Below are positions 33,733 to 41,930 of a stretch of 64,000 nt of DNA, piece after piece. Origin of the DNA: Holophagales bacterium (GTDB lineage Bacteria; Acidobacteriota; Thermoanaerobaculia; Multivoradales; Multivoraceae). Location of the stretch: positions 1 through 64,000 of the forward strand of contig VXSP01000022.1 in the NCBI GenBank assembly GCA_009837885.1. Direction: 5' to 3'. Under the pieces are notes generated by a model, which did not search any database, was not told the DNA's origin, and worked only from the letters and a program-made list of their open reading frames with translations. The number at the start of each line of letters is the position of its first letter. The first letter of the stretch is position 1. Position numbers and translations under genes: made by a program.

Positions 33733-34467
33733 TCAGTGGCCGTGGCCAAGCACGTCCAGGAACCGACGGATCCGGGCCGCGTTTTCGCCCAGGTCGCCGA
33801 CTCCGACCTGGGACACGGAGCGTACGTCGATGGCCGTGCCCGCGGCTTCGGGGCGTACGCGGACGGCGACGAAGTCGATGAAACGGAACCAGGGCGTGAC
33901 GTCCGAGAACTCGAAGCGCCCGTTTTGCGGGTCTTCGAGGATCGGCGCCCAGCCGAGGTCCTCGGCCGCGTGGCGGACCCGCCACGCCGCTTCGTCTCCT
34001 GAGATAGCGAGATGGAGCGTGTCGATGTCGGGGTAGGCCCGGCGCTGCTGATCGGGTACCGCGGCGCCGCCGCTCGGATAGGCGAAGCCGGCGCCGCGGC
34101 TGTCCTGGGCGGCTGCGGCCTCGAAGGCCGGCGGGTCGTCGATGTTCGTCGTGATGTCGTGGATCGGCGGCGCCTGCGCGGTTGCGTAGCCGAGCACGAA
34201 CACCCAGCCGAGTACCGCGACGGAGAGGAGCGCTCCAGCCCACGCCTGCGACGCCCCGCCACGGCGCTGGTTGCGGCGGGTCCGGAGCAGGCCGATCAAC
34301 CCGAGGAGCAGGCCGAACAAGACGCCCAGGGGCATCAGAAAGGAGAACAGGGCGAAGCCGAGGAGGGGCGAAACCAGGCCGAACCGGGCCTCGAGCACAC
34401 CGATCAGACCGACCACGAGCGCGGTGGCCGAGATCAGCGGAGACGCGAGAGCGGTAAGGGAGTTCAT
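33733..34467 (-). CDS. DUF1499 membrane protein
   Basis: The 244-aa protein has three or four N-terminal membrane helices (ISATALVVGLIGVLEARFGL, GFALFSFLMPLGVLFGLLLGLIGLL, WAGALLSVAVLGWVFVLGYA) and a soluble DUF1499 domain: PPIHDITTNIDDPPAF, GWAPILEDPQNGRFEF, FIDFVAVRVRP and IDVRSVSQVGVGDLGENAARIRRFL. The function is unknown. ATG 34467 is preceded by TACCCT ending 8 nt upstream and no Shine-Dalgarno sequence, so the mRNA is probably leaderless. The sulfatase gene is divergent. Confidence 0.85.
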   Translation of the reverse strand: MNSLTALASPLISATALVVGLIGVLEARFGLVSPLLGFALFSFLMPLGVLFGLLLGLIGLLRTRRNQRRGGASQAWAGALLSVAVLGWVFVLGYATAQAPPIHDITTNIDDPPAFEAAAAQDSRGAGFAYPSGGAAVPDQQRRAYPDIDTLHLAISGDEAAWRVRHAAEDLGWAPILEDPQNGRFEFSDVTPWFRFIDFVAVRVRPEAAGTAIDVRSVSQVGVGDLGENAARIRRFLDVLGHGH

Positions 34468-34475
34468 CGCGGCGG

Positions 34476-34481
34476 AGGGTA
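34476..34481 (-). promoter_or_regulatory. -10 box for a probably leaderless DUF1499 mRNA
   Basis: TACCCT on the minus strand ends 8 nt before ATG 34467 and no ribosome binding site is visible. Confidence 0.45.
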
Positions 34482-34497
34482 GCAGGCCGGGACTTGC

Positions 34498-34503
34498 TAC
34501 GGT
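34498..34503 (+). promoter_or_regulatory. -10-like box before the sulfatase gene
   Basis: TACGGT, preceded by TTGC, lies 29 nt before ATG 34533. No good Shine-Dalgarno sequence follows. Confidence 0.35.
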
Positions 34504-34532
34504 CGGGCCGGCCGCTGCTCCCTCCTGTCGAC

Positions 34533-35942
34533 ATGCCGCCATCCTCTTCTCCATTGCACGACTCACGTTTGGCGCTCGCTGCGCTGAGCGGCGCCGCCGG
34601 TTCCGTCTGTCGCCTGGTGGGTGGAGCGGCGGTGGCCGTGGCGCTGGCCGCCTGCGGCGCCGGGCCGCCGGACGGGACGTCCGAGCCGCGGCGACCGAAC
34701 ATCGTGCTGTACGTCGTGGACACGGTCCGCGCGGACCGTCTGGGTGTCTACGGTTACGAGAAGCCGACGTCGCCGCGGCTCGACGCGTTCGCGGCTGGCG
34801 CCGTTCTGTTCGAGAACGCCTACGCCCAGTCGTCGTGGACGCGGCCGGCCGTGGCCTCCCTGTTCACCGGCCTGCTGCCGCCGGCGCATCGCACCGTCGG
34901 CCGGCGTTCCGTGCTGCCCGAGGACGCGGATACCCTGGCCGAGATCCTGGCCGCCAACGGCTACGAGGGCCTGGGGCTCGTCCGCAACCCGAACGTCGGC
35001 CGTGCGTTCGGCTTCGCACAGGGCTTCACCCGCTTCCGCAGCGAGGATCGCGAGCGCGACGAGACGATGCTGGACCGTGTTCGCTTGTGGCTCGATGAGC
35101 GACAGAGCGCGGACGGGCCGTTCTTCCTCTTCCTGCACGCGATCGACCCCCACGGCCCCTACGACCCGGCGCCGGAGTTCGAGGAGATGTTCGAGGCCGG
35201 CGGCGCGCCGGCGCACTACCGCACGGTCCGTTACCTGCTGGGGTTGAACCGTGGCGAAGTGGAGCCCGAGCCGGGGACCGCCGAGGCGCTCTCGCGGCTG
35301 TACGACGCCGAGGTTGCCCAGAACGACCGTGCCTTCGGCGACTTGCTCGACGAACTGGAGGACCGTGGCCTGGCAGAGGAGACCGCCGTGATCTACGTCT
35401 CCGACCACGGCGAGGAGTTCGCGGAGCACGGCCGCTGGGAGCACGGGCTTTCGCTTTACGAGGAGGTGTTGCGGGTCCCGCTCGTCATGCGCTTGCCCGG
35501 CGTGCCGCCGCGGCGCGTGGAAGCACCGGCCCAGCACGTCGACGTCCTGCCGACGCTGCTCGGCTATCTCGGCATCGAGGCACCGCCCAACGACGGGCGG
35601 AATCTGCTGGCGGCGCGCCGCCGCGGCGACGATTTGCCGGATGTATACACCCACCTCGACGTCGACGGTCACCGTGCCGCCTCCGTGATGCGCGGCCACT
35701 ACAAGCTCGTGCTGCCGCAGTCACCCTCCCAGGGAACCGAGCCGATGCTCTTCGACCTGGATGCGGATCCAGGCGAGTTGGAGAACCTGGCCTCCGAACG
35801 GCCGGATATCGTCGAACGGATGCTCGGGCTGTTGACCGAGCGGCACCTGGCCGACGAAGTCGAATCCGCGGAAGAGATCGAGGACGATCAGCTCGACGAG
35901 GACGTGCGCCGGCGCCTCAGGGCGCTGGGCTACGTGGACTGA
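34533..35942 (+). CDS. sulfatase/alkaline-phosphatase-superfamily lipoprotein
   Basis: The 469-aa protein has a lipobox (VALAAC) and then the sulfatase fold: PNIVLYVVDTVRADRLGVYGYEK (metal Asp), the nucleophile region SSWTRPAVASLFTGLLPPAHR, FLHAIDPHGPY, and the metal site VIYVSDHGEEFAEHGRWEHG. The residue at the usual formylglycine position is Ser or Thr rather than Cys, and the CxPxR motif is replaced. It may therefore hydrolyse phosphate rather than sulfate esters, or depend on serine modification. A long acidic C-terminus (ADEVESAEEIEDDQLDEDV) ends it. It overlaps the convergent aminotransferase gene by 13 nt. Confidence 0.85.
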   Translation: MPPSSSPLHDSRLALAALSGAAGSVCRLVGGAAVAVALAACGAGPPDGTSEPRRPNIVLYVVDTVRADRLGVYGYEKPTSPRLDAFAAGAVLFENAYAQSSWTRPAVASLFTGLLPPAHRTVGRRSVLPEDADTLAEILAANGYEGLGLVRNPNVGRAFGFAQGFTRFRSEDRERDETMLDRVRLWLDERQSADGPFFLFLHAIDPHGPYDPAPEFEEMFEAGGAPAHYRTVRYLLGLNRGEVEPEPGTAEALSRLYDAEVAQNDRAFGDLLDELEDRGLAEETAVIYVSDHGEEFAEHGRWEHGLSLYEEVLRVPLVMRLPGVPPRRVEAPAQHVDVLPTLLGYLGIEAPPNDGRNLLAARRRGDDLPDVYTHLDVDGHRAASVMRGHYKLVLPQSPSQGTEPMLFDLDADPGELENLASERPDIVERMLGLLTERHLADEVESAEEIEDDQLDEDVRRRLRALGYVD

Positions 35943-37105
35943 GAAAAACGCCCCGGCGCGAGTTCCCGCAGGCAGCCGGCCAGCAACTCGACTCCTTCCT
36001 GGATCATGGCGACGGAGGGGCAGGCGTACGCCAGACGCAGGAACGGAACGTCTTCGCCGCCGGTGTGGTAGGCGGCGCCGTAGCCGTAATCGAGGCCGCG
36101 CTGCTCGGCCATGTTGAACAGTGCGGCACGGTCCACTTCCCTGGGCAGGCCGACCCACAGGAACATGGCCCCGGCCGGCTTTCGCCAGGTGCAGATGCCG
36201 CCCAGCTGCTCCGCGAGCGCGGCCAGCAATGCGTCACGCTTCGGCAGCAGGGCGGCGTTGTTGCGCTCGATCTGCGCGGGCAGGCGGCCGCGCAGCAGTT
36301 CCGCCACGATGCTGGATGACAGCGTGCTCTGGCCGGCGTCGAAACGCTCGTCGAGAAACCGCTGCTGCAGCGGCTGCCTGGCCAGGAGATAGCCGATACG
36401 GACGCCGGCGCCGAGGATCTTGGACAGCGAGCCGATGTAGACGACGCCCTCGCCGTTCGCCAGCGCGTAGAGGCTCCGCGGCGGCCGCGGCGCGTCGTCG
36501 TAGTGGACGTCGCCGTAGCAATTGTCCTCGACCAGGAGGACGTCGTAGTCGCGCGCGGCCTCGATCATCTCGAGTCGCCGCTGGCGGGGCATCACGGCGC
36601 CCGTCGGGTTGTGGTAGGTCGGCAGCGTGTAGATGAAGCGCGGCTTTTCACCGGCCGCGGTCAGGTTCTCCAGTGTCCGGCGGAGCGCGCCGATGTCCAT
36701 CCCCTGCTCGTCGAGCGGCACGCCGACCAGGCGGTAGCCGAGGCCCCGGTAGGCGCCGAGAGTGCCCGAATAGGTCGTCTCTTCGGTGATCACGATGTCG
36801 CCCGGCTCTTCCATCAGCACCCTGCCCACCAGCGTCACCGCCTGCATGGAGCCGTTGGTCAGCGCGATCTCGTCGGGGTCGAAGTCCGTGCCCTCGCGAT
36901 CCGCTTCGCGCCGGGCCAACACCTCGCGCAGACCGGGATGACCCAGGTCGCCGGGGTAGAAGGCGAAGTCCTTGCCGATGTCCAGGATGGCGCGGCCGGC
37001 CGCCTCGGCCATCTCGGCCGCCGGGAAGGCCTCGGGCGCGGTCATGCCGACCCGCATCGGGATCGGATTCAGAGGCGGGTGGCTTGAGCGTGGGGCGTCT
37101 GTCAT
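35930..37105 (-). CDS. PLP-dependent aminotransferase (class I/II)
   Basis: The 391-aa fold-type-I aminotransferase has the cofactor lysine in YIGSLSKILGAGVRIGY, the substrate-binding Asn in YTLPTYHNPTGAVM, Asp and Tyr in VEDNCYGDVHYD and the C-terminal Arg in FLRLAYACPS. It resembles the 2-aminoadipate/MocR-catalytic branch but has no DNA-binding domain. The amino-acid substrate cannot be named. ATG 37105 has no Shine-Dalgarno sequence and a TACAGT box ends 10 nt upstream, so it is probably leaderless. Confidence 0.92.
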   Translation of the reverse strand: MTDAPRSSHPPLNPIPMRVGMTAPEAFPAAEMAEAAGRAILDIGKDFAFYPGDLGHPGLREVLARREADREGTDFDPDEIALTNGSMQAVTLVGRVLMEEPGDIVITEETTYSGTLGAYRGLGYRLVGVPLDEQGMDIGALRRTLENLTAAGEKPRFIYTLPTYHNPTGAVMPRQRRLEMIEAARDYDVLLVEDNCYGDVHYDDAPRPPRSLYALANGEGVVYIGSLSKILGAGVRIGYLLARQPLQQRFLDERFDAGQSTLSSSIVAELLRGRLPAQIERNNAALLPKRDALLAALAEQLGGICTWRKPAGAMFLWVGLPREVDRAALFNMAEQRGLDYGYGAAYHTGGEDVPFLRLAYACPSVAMIQEGVELLAGCLRELAPGRFSQST

Positions 37106-37115
37106 CGCGGCGGGG

Positions 37116-37121
37116 ACTGTA
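37116..37121 (-). promoter_or_regulatory. -10 box for a probably leaderless aminotransferase mRNA
   Basis: CTGCTACAGT on the minus strand: TACAGT ends 10 nt before ATG 37105. The same ten bases precede the SMP-30 gene. Confidence 0.5.
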
Positions 37122-37182
37122 GCAGCGGCCGCGGGCTGTTACCCTCTGCGGCCCTCGACCCTCGACCAAGGAGAAGCGCACG

Positions 37183-37950
37183 ATGAAGGATCTCTTCGAC
37201 CTCACCGGCAGGGTGAGCGTCATCACCGGATCGACGAAGGGAATCGGCAAGGCGATGGCCGAAGCCCTGGCTGCCTTCGGCTCGAAGGTCGTCATCTCGA
37301 GCCGCAAGGCGGATGCCTGCGAGGCGGTCGCGGCCGCGATCAATGAGAGCGGCGGCGAGGCGATCGCGCATCCCTGTCACGTCGGTCACAAGGATCAGTT
37401 GGATCGGTTGGTCGCGGCGACCCGCGAGCGCTGGGGGAAGATCGACAATCTCGTCGTCAACGCCGCTGTCAATCCGTACTACGGATCGAGCCTGGGCATT
37501 CCGGACTCGGCTTTCGACAAGGTGATGGAGGTCAACATCAGGAGCGTCCACTGGCTGTGCCAGATGGTGATTCCCGAGATGCAGGAGCGCAAGGACGGAT
37601 CGATCGTCATCGTCTCCTCGGTCGGCGGCTTTCGGGGCAACGCGGTGCTCGGCGCCTACGCGATCTCCAAGGCGGCCGACATGCAGCTCGCGCGGAACCT
37701 CGCGGCCGAATTCGGTCCCGACAACATCCGCGTCAACGCGGTCTGCCCCGGGCTGGTGAAGACGGACTTCGCCCGCGCTCTGTGGGAGGACCCGCAGCGC
37801 GAACAGGCGGTCGCCGGAAGAACGCCGCTCCGGCGCCTCGGCGAGCCGGTCGACTGCGCGGGCATCGCGGTCTACCTCGCCTCGCGTGCGGGCTCGTGGA
37901 CGACGGGCCAGACGTTCACCGTCGACGGCGGAGTGCTGGGCTGCGGCTAG
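37183..37950 (+). CDS. short-chain dehydrogenase/reductase
   Basis: The 255-aa classical SDR has the cofactor motif VITGSTKGIGKAMA, NAAVNP (NAG-type), the catalytic Ser in IVIVSSVGG, the YAISK active-site pair, and VCPGLVKTDF. SSRKAD after strand 2 suggests NADP(H). It ends GQTFTVDGGV like FabG-type reductases. The substrate is unknown. AAGGAG lies before ATG 37183 and TACCCT at 37140-37145 is a candidate -10 box. The PhoD-like gene starts 43 nt after the stop. Confidence 0.93.
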   Translation: MKDLFDLTGRVSVITGSTKGIGKAMAEALAAFGSKVVISSRKADACEAVAAAINESGGEAIAHPCHVGHKDQLDRLVAATRERWGKIDNLVVNAAVNPYYGSSLGIPDSAFDKVMEVNIRSVHWLCQMVIPEMQERKDGSIVIVSSVGGFRGNAVLGAYAISKAADMQLARNLAAEFGPDNIRVNAVCPGLVKTDFARALWEDPQREQAVAGRTPLRRLGEPVDCAGIAVYLASRAGSWTTGQTFTVDGGVLGCG

Positions 37951-37993
37951 GAACGGAGGAGGCCTCGCGGGTTCGACCGGGGCGGCTCGGCGG

Positions 37994-39481
37994 GTGACCG
38001 TGCCGTTCCGGCCTCGAGCCCGTTGCCGCTCGGCTCTGGGAGCTGCGGCTCTCCTGGTCCTGGCGGGCGGCGCCGCGGGCGCCCCTGCGGTCGAAGCGCA
38101 GGCCGGTGGCGTCTTCCTGGCGAGCGGCGTTCGCGTCGGCGAAGTCGACGCGGAGTCGGCGATCGTCTGGACGCGAACGACGGCCGAGCCGCAGCGGCGT
38201 TCAGGCCAGGAGATCTCGGGCCGGCCGGTGGTGACGCTGGCGCCCGGTATCGAAGTGTCGTCCCTCGAAGGCGCCGTGCCGGGCGCACCGGGCGAACTGC
38301 GGATCGTGTTGCGGCCGGCGGCGCCGTCGGACGAGGCAGGCGGCGTCCCGGTGAGACGGATCTCCGGCTGGCGCCCGACCGGGGCTGAACGCGACTTCAC
38401 CCACCAGGCGAGATTCGACGGCCTGACTCCGAACACTCGCTACCTGGTCACGGTCGAGGCGAGGCCCGCGAACGGCCACGCGGACGGGCCCGCGACGGCG
38501 ATCGAGACCGCGACCTTCCGCACCGCGCCGGCCTCCGGCCAACGGTTGCCCGTGCGGTTTACGGCGATGACCTGCCAGTACTACGGCCGCCGCGACCGCC
38601 CGGACGGCTTCCGGATCTACCCGTCGATGGCGACGGCTCGGCCTGACTTCTACCTGTCGATCGGCGACAACGTCTACTACGACAACGAGTCGCCGCGCGC
38701 GACCTCGGTCGAGCTTGCCCGCTACCACTGGCAGCGGATGTTCACCCTGCCGGCGATCGCATCGTTTCTGCGCTCGGTGCCCGGCTACTGGCTCAAGGAC
38801 GACCACGATCTCCTGCGGAACGACTCCTGGCCCGGGGTCGAGCCGGGCATCTCCGCGCCGATGACCTTCGAGGAGGGCCAGGCCGTCTTCGTCGAGCAGA
38901 CGCCCGCGCCGGAACGCCCTTACCGCACGGTCCGCTGGGGCAAGGGCGTGCAGCTCTGGCTGGTCGAGGGCCGCGACTTCCGCTCGCCCAACGACATTGC
39001 GGACGGCCCCGGCAAGACGATCTGGGGGACCGAGCAGTGGCGGTGGCTGCGAGACTCCCTGCGCGCGAGCGACGCGGACTGGAAGGTCCTCGTCTCGCCG
39101 ACCCCGATCGTCGGCCCGGACCGGAGCAACAAGGCCGACAACCACGCCAACGCCGCCTTCAGCCACGAAGGCGACGCGATCCGCGAGTGGTTCCGCGCGA
39201 ACCTGGACGACAGCTTCCTGGTCATCGTCGGCGACCGCCACTGGCAGTACCACTCGGTTCATCCGGAGACGGGACTCGACGAGTTCTCGGTAGGCCCGGC
39301 CAGCGACGCCCACGCCGGCGGCACACCGGGCGAAGACCCTGACTACCACCGCTTCCACCGCGTCGGCGGCGGGTTCCTCAGCGTCGACGTCGACTGGGTC
39401 GGCGAGCTGCCGCGGATCGTTCTGCGACACCGCGACGTGTCCGGCCGGGTGGTCTACGAGGTCGAGCGGCTGGGTTTGTAG
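37994..39481 (+). CDS. phoD: PhoD-like phosphatase/phosphodiesterase
   Basis: The 495-aa protein has an exported N-terminus (ALGAAALLVLAGGAAGAPAVEA), an N-terminal beta-sandwich starting VFLASGVRVGEVDAESAIVWTR, and a metallophosphatase part. Landmarks there are FYLSIGDNVYYDNE, GYWLKDDHDLLRND, the WLRDSLRASDADWKVLVSPTPI segment and VIVGDRHWQYHS. PhoD enzymes hydrolyse phosphate mono- and diesters using Ca/Fe. GTG 37994 is chosen because the signal peptide then has a short basic n-region; an earlier frame start at 37886 lies inside the SDR gene. It probably shares a transcript with the SDR gene. Confidence 0.87.
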   Translation: MTVPFRPRARCRSALGAAALLVLAGGAAGAPAVEAQAGGVFLASGVRVGEVDAESAIVWTRTTAEPQRRSGQEISGRPVVTLAPGIEVSSLEGAVPGAPGELRIVLRPAAPSDEAGGVPVRRISGWRPTGAERDFTHQARFDGLTPNTRYLVTVEARPANGHADGPATAIETATFRTAPASGQRLPVRFTAMTCQYYGRRDRPDGFRIYPSMATARPDFYLSIGDNVYYDNESPRATSVELARYHWQRMFTLPAIASFLRSVPGYWLKDDHDLLRNDSWPGVEPGISAPMTFEEGQAVFVEQTPAPERPYRTVRWGKGVQLWLVEGRDFRSPNDIADGPGKTIWGTEQWRWLRDSLRASDADWKVLVSPTPIVGPDRSNKADNHANAAFSHEGDAIREWFRANLDDSFLVIVGDRHWQYHSVHPETGLDEFSVGPASDAHAGGTPGEDPDYHRFHRVGGGFLSVDVDWVGELPRIVLRHRDVSGRVVYEVERLGL

Positions 39482-39485
39482 CGAT

Positions 39486-40313
39486 TCAGATCACAGCCAT
39501 CGGTACCGGCAGCCCGGCCACGGGCGACCGCGTCCGGAAGATCGAACCGCTGCTTCCAGGCTCCTTCGGGTCGCCGGTGGTGACGACGTAGACGTCGCGC
39601 CGGTCGCTGCCGCCGAAGCAGACACTGGTGATGTTCTTCGCGGGGACTTCCAGGTGGCTGAGGATTCGCCCAGTGGGATCGAAGCGGGTAACGCAGCCCC
39701 CGGCGACGCAGGCGACCCAGAGGCAGCCTTCCTCGTCGACGGCGAGGCCGTCGGGTCGGCCGCGGTCGGGTTCGGCGATCGCTCGCCGGTTGACGCAGCG
39801 GCCGTCGTTCGTGACGTCGTGGGCGATCACGTGGCCCCTGGCTGTGTCGGCGTGGTACAGGGTGCGGCCGTCCGGCGAGAAGCCGATGCCGTTGGTCAGG
39901 CTGATGTCGCCGTAGAGCTCGGTCGCTTCACCCTCCGCCTCGATCCGCCAGCACTCACCGGGTGTCCGTTCCTTCTCGCCGGTGAACGGGCTCGTGCGCA
40001 TCGTTCCGCAGATGACGCGGCCCCGGGAGTCGGCGAACAGGTCGTTGAAGCCGGGCGTGTCAGGCGGGTCGAAGAGGATCCGGGTCACGCCGTCCCGGAC
40101 GTGGCAGATGTTGCGGCCGGAGCACACGATGCCGCCGTCGGCGTGGAGCGCGATGCCGCCGACGCCGCGGCGCTTCGGCACGACGGTTTCGATCTCGCCG
40201 TCCGGGCTGCGGCGGTAGACGCCGCCGTTGTGGACGTCGCTGAAGTAGAGGCGGTCTTGCCCGTCGACCCGCGGTCCTTCGATCAGGGTGTAGCCGGATG
40301 CCAGGAGTTCCAT
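39486..40313 (-). CDS. SMP-30/gluconolactonase-family protein
   Basis: The 275-aa six-bladed propeller has the family's metal ligands: Glu in LIEGPRVDGQDRLYFSDV, Asn in FNDLFADSRGR and SLTNGIGFSPDG, and Asp in GRPDGLAVDEEGCLW. Such enzymes open sugar-acid lactones or related esters in the cytoplasm; no signal peptide is present. ATG 40313 has no Shine-Dalgarno sequence and a TACAGT box ends 9 nt upstream. It converges on phoD with a 4-nt gap. Confidence 0.9.
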   Translation of the reverse strand: MELLASGYTLIEGPRVDGQDRLYFSDVHNGGVYRRSPDGEIETVVPKRRGVGGIALHADGGIVCSGRNICHVRDGVTRILFDPPDTPGFNDLFADSRGRVICGTMRTSPFTGEKERTPGECWRIEAEGEATELYGDISLTNGIGFSPDGRTLYHADTARGHVIAHDVTNDGRCVNRRAIAEPDRGRPDGLAVDEEGCLWVACVAGGCVTRFDPTGRILSHLEVPAKNITSVCFGGSDRRDVYVVTTGDPKEPGSSGSIFRTRSPVAGLPVPMAVI

Positions 40314-40322
40314 GGGGCGGGC

Positions 40323-40328
40323 ACTGTA
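40323..40328 (-). promoter_or_regulatory. -10 box for a probably leaderless SMP-30 mRNA
   Basis: CTGCTACAGT on the minus strand: TACAGT ends 9 nt before ATG 40313, and no ribosome binding site is visible. Confidence 0.5.
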
Positions 40329-40367
40329 GCAGCGGCTTCAGCGCGCCTGGGAGCCTGCGCGGCAGAA

Positions 40368-40420
40368 ACTGGGTGCGCCGGCGTCCTCGCCGGCATCCGG
40401 CGCGAAGCGCCGGCTTCTGG
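40368..40420 (+). repeat. REP-like repeat, type B, with a second hairpin
   Basis: The CTGGGTGC head is followed by the 7-bp stem GCCGGCG/CGCCGGC with a TCCT loop (40377-40394). Immediately after comes a second perfect stem, CCGGCGC-GAA-GCGCCGG (40397-40413). It occupies most of the gap between trkH and the SMP-30 gene. Confidence 0.7.
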
Positions 40421-40433
40421 ACCTTCTGCCGCG

Positions 40434-41912
40434 CTAGCGCCAGCGGAGCCCGAGCCAGGCGGCGGGGTGCAGGAAGATCAGGACCGTGATGATCTCGAGC
40501 CGCCCGATCCACATGTTGAGCGAGAGATACACCTTGATCGCCGCCGGGAAGTGGGCGTAGTTGTCGAAGGGGCCGACGTCCCCGAGCCCGGGGCCGATGT
40601 TGCCGAGCGTGGCGATGCTGGCGGTTACGGCGGTCTCCATCCCCACGCCGGTCAGCCCGACCACTCCGACGCTCAGGGCGAACAGGACGAGGTAGAGCAG
40701 AAGGAAGGAGACGATGGCGTGGATGACATCCTCCGGGACCCGGCGGCCGTCGAGTCGCAGGGGCCGCACCGCGCGCGGGAAGACGGTGTGGAACAGCTCG
40801 AGCAGAGATGACTTGGCGATCAGCCAGATACGCACGAGCTTCGGCCCGCCGGCGGCGGAACCGCCGCAGCCACCGCAGAACATGAGCAGCAGGAGAATCG
40901 TCTGGCTCGCTCCCGACCAGAGCGCGAAGTCCTCCGTCGCGAAGCCTGTCGTGGTGATGAGGGTCAGCGCCTGGAAGCCTGCCCGCCTCAGAGTCTCCTC
41001 CGACAGCGCTCCGGCCCTGATCCAGTCCCACAGGGACACGTCGTCGCTCTTCAGCGTGCACGCCAGGAGCAGGGTCGCGACGAGGACGATCAGGAGGTAG
41101 AGACGGAACTCCTCGCTGCGCAGCAGGGTCAGCGGCCGCCCCCGGATGGCCTGGAACTGGAACGCGTAGTTGGCGCCGGCGAGGAGCATGAAGGCCATGA
41201 CCGTCCACTCGATCGCGGGGCTGCTGTACCCCGCGATACTGCTCGGATGCGGCGAGAACCCGCCCGCCGAGACGGTCGAGAGGGAGTTGCAGACGGCGTC
41301 GAACAGCGGCATGCCGAGACGGACGAGGAGTCCGGTCTCCAGGACGGTCAGGCCGACGTAGAGGGTGTACAGCGCCACCGCCGTGTTGCGAATGCGGGGT
41401 GTTAGCCGTTCCTCCGTCGGTCCGGGCGCCTCGGCGAAGAACATCTGGCGGCCGGCGATGCGGAGGGCGGGCAGGACGGCGATGAAGAGGGCGATGATGC
41501 CCATGCTCCCCACCCACTCGCTCAGGCTGCGCCACAGCAGAACGCCCTCGCTGGCCGCATCGAAGTCGGTGAGGATCGTGGCGCCGGTGCCGGTCAGCCC
41601 GGACATCGACTCGAACAGCGCATCGGCGGGCTCGAAGCCGTTCACGACGTAGGGGGCGGCACCGACCAGGACCAACAGCAGCCAGGACATGCCGACGGTG
41701 GCGAGCCCTTCCATGCGACGCATCTCCAGGCCCCGCCCGGGCAACAGGCGAGACCCGAGTCCGAGCAGGATGGCCACGACCGCGGCGCCGAGAAAACCCG
41801 TCGCGCTGCGGCCGTTGCCGTAGGCGGCTTCGACCGCGGAGGGCGCGAGCAGGACGACGCCGAAGCAGCCGACCAGGGCCAGGGTCGTGCGAAGTACCAG
41901 TGAGCCGCGCAC
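40434..41912 (-). CDS. trkH: TrkH-type potassium uptake channel subunit
   Basis: The 492-aa membrane protein has the four pore loops of the TrkH/KtrB family: SMSGLTGTGATIL, CNSLSTVSAGGFS, LITTTGFATEDF and FCGGCGGSAAGGPKLVR, each with the filter glycine. About ten helices surround them. It conducts potassium across the inner membrane under control of TrkA, whose gene lies 18 nt upstream on the same strand. The N-terminus GSLVLRTTLALVGCFGVVLLAP is the first helix. Confidence 0.94.
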   Translation of the reverse strand: MRGSLVLRTTLALVGCFGVVLLAPSAVEAAYGNGRSATGFLGAAVVAILLGLGSRLLPGRGLEMRRMEGLATVGMSWLLLVLVGAAPYVVNGFEPADALFESMSGLTGTGATILTDFDAASEGVLLWRSLSEWVGSMGIIALFIAVLPALRIAGRQMFFAEAPGPTEERLTPRIRNTAVALYTLYVGLTVLETGLLVRLGMPLFDAVCNSLSTVSAGGFSPHPSSIAGYSSPAIEWTVMAFMLLAGANYAFQFQAIRGRPLTLLRSEEFRLYLLIVLVATLLLACTLKSDDVSLWDWIRAGALSEETLRRAGFQALTLITTTGFATEDFALWSGASQTILLLLMFCGGCGGSAAGGPKLVRIWLIAKSSLLELFHTVFPRAVRPLRLDGRRVPEDVIHAIVSFLLLYLVLFALSVGVVGLTGVGMETAVTASIATLGNIGPGLGDVGPFDNYAHFPAAIKVYLSLNMWIGRLEIITVLIFLHPAAWLGLRWR

Positions 41913-41930
41913 GCTAGCTCGCGCCGCCCG

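Noticed and set aside
31562-34723. Reading the beta-oxidation gene from an upstream start at 34723
   Set aside because: The extra 357 residues are low-complexity and overlap the DUF1499 gene in another frame; ATG 33652 has a ribosome binding site and matches the family N-terminus.
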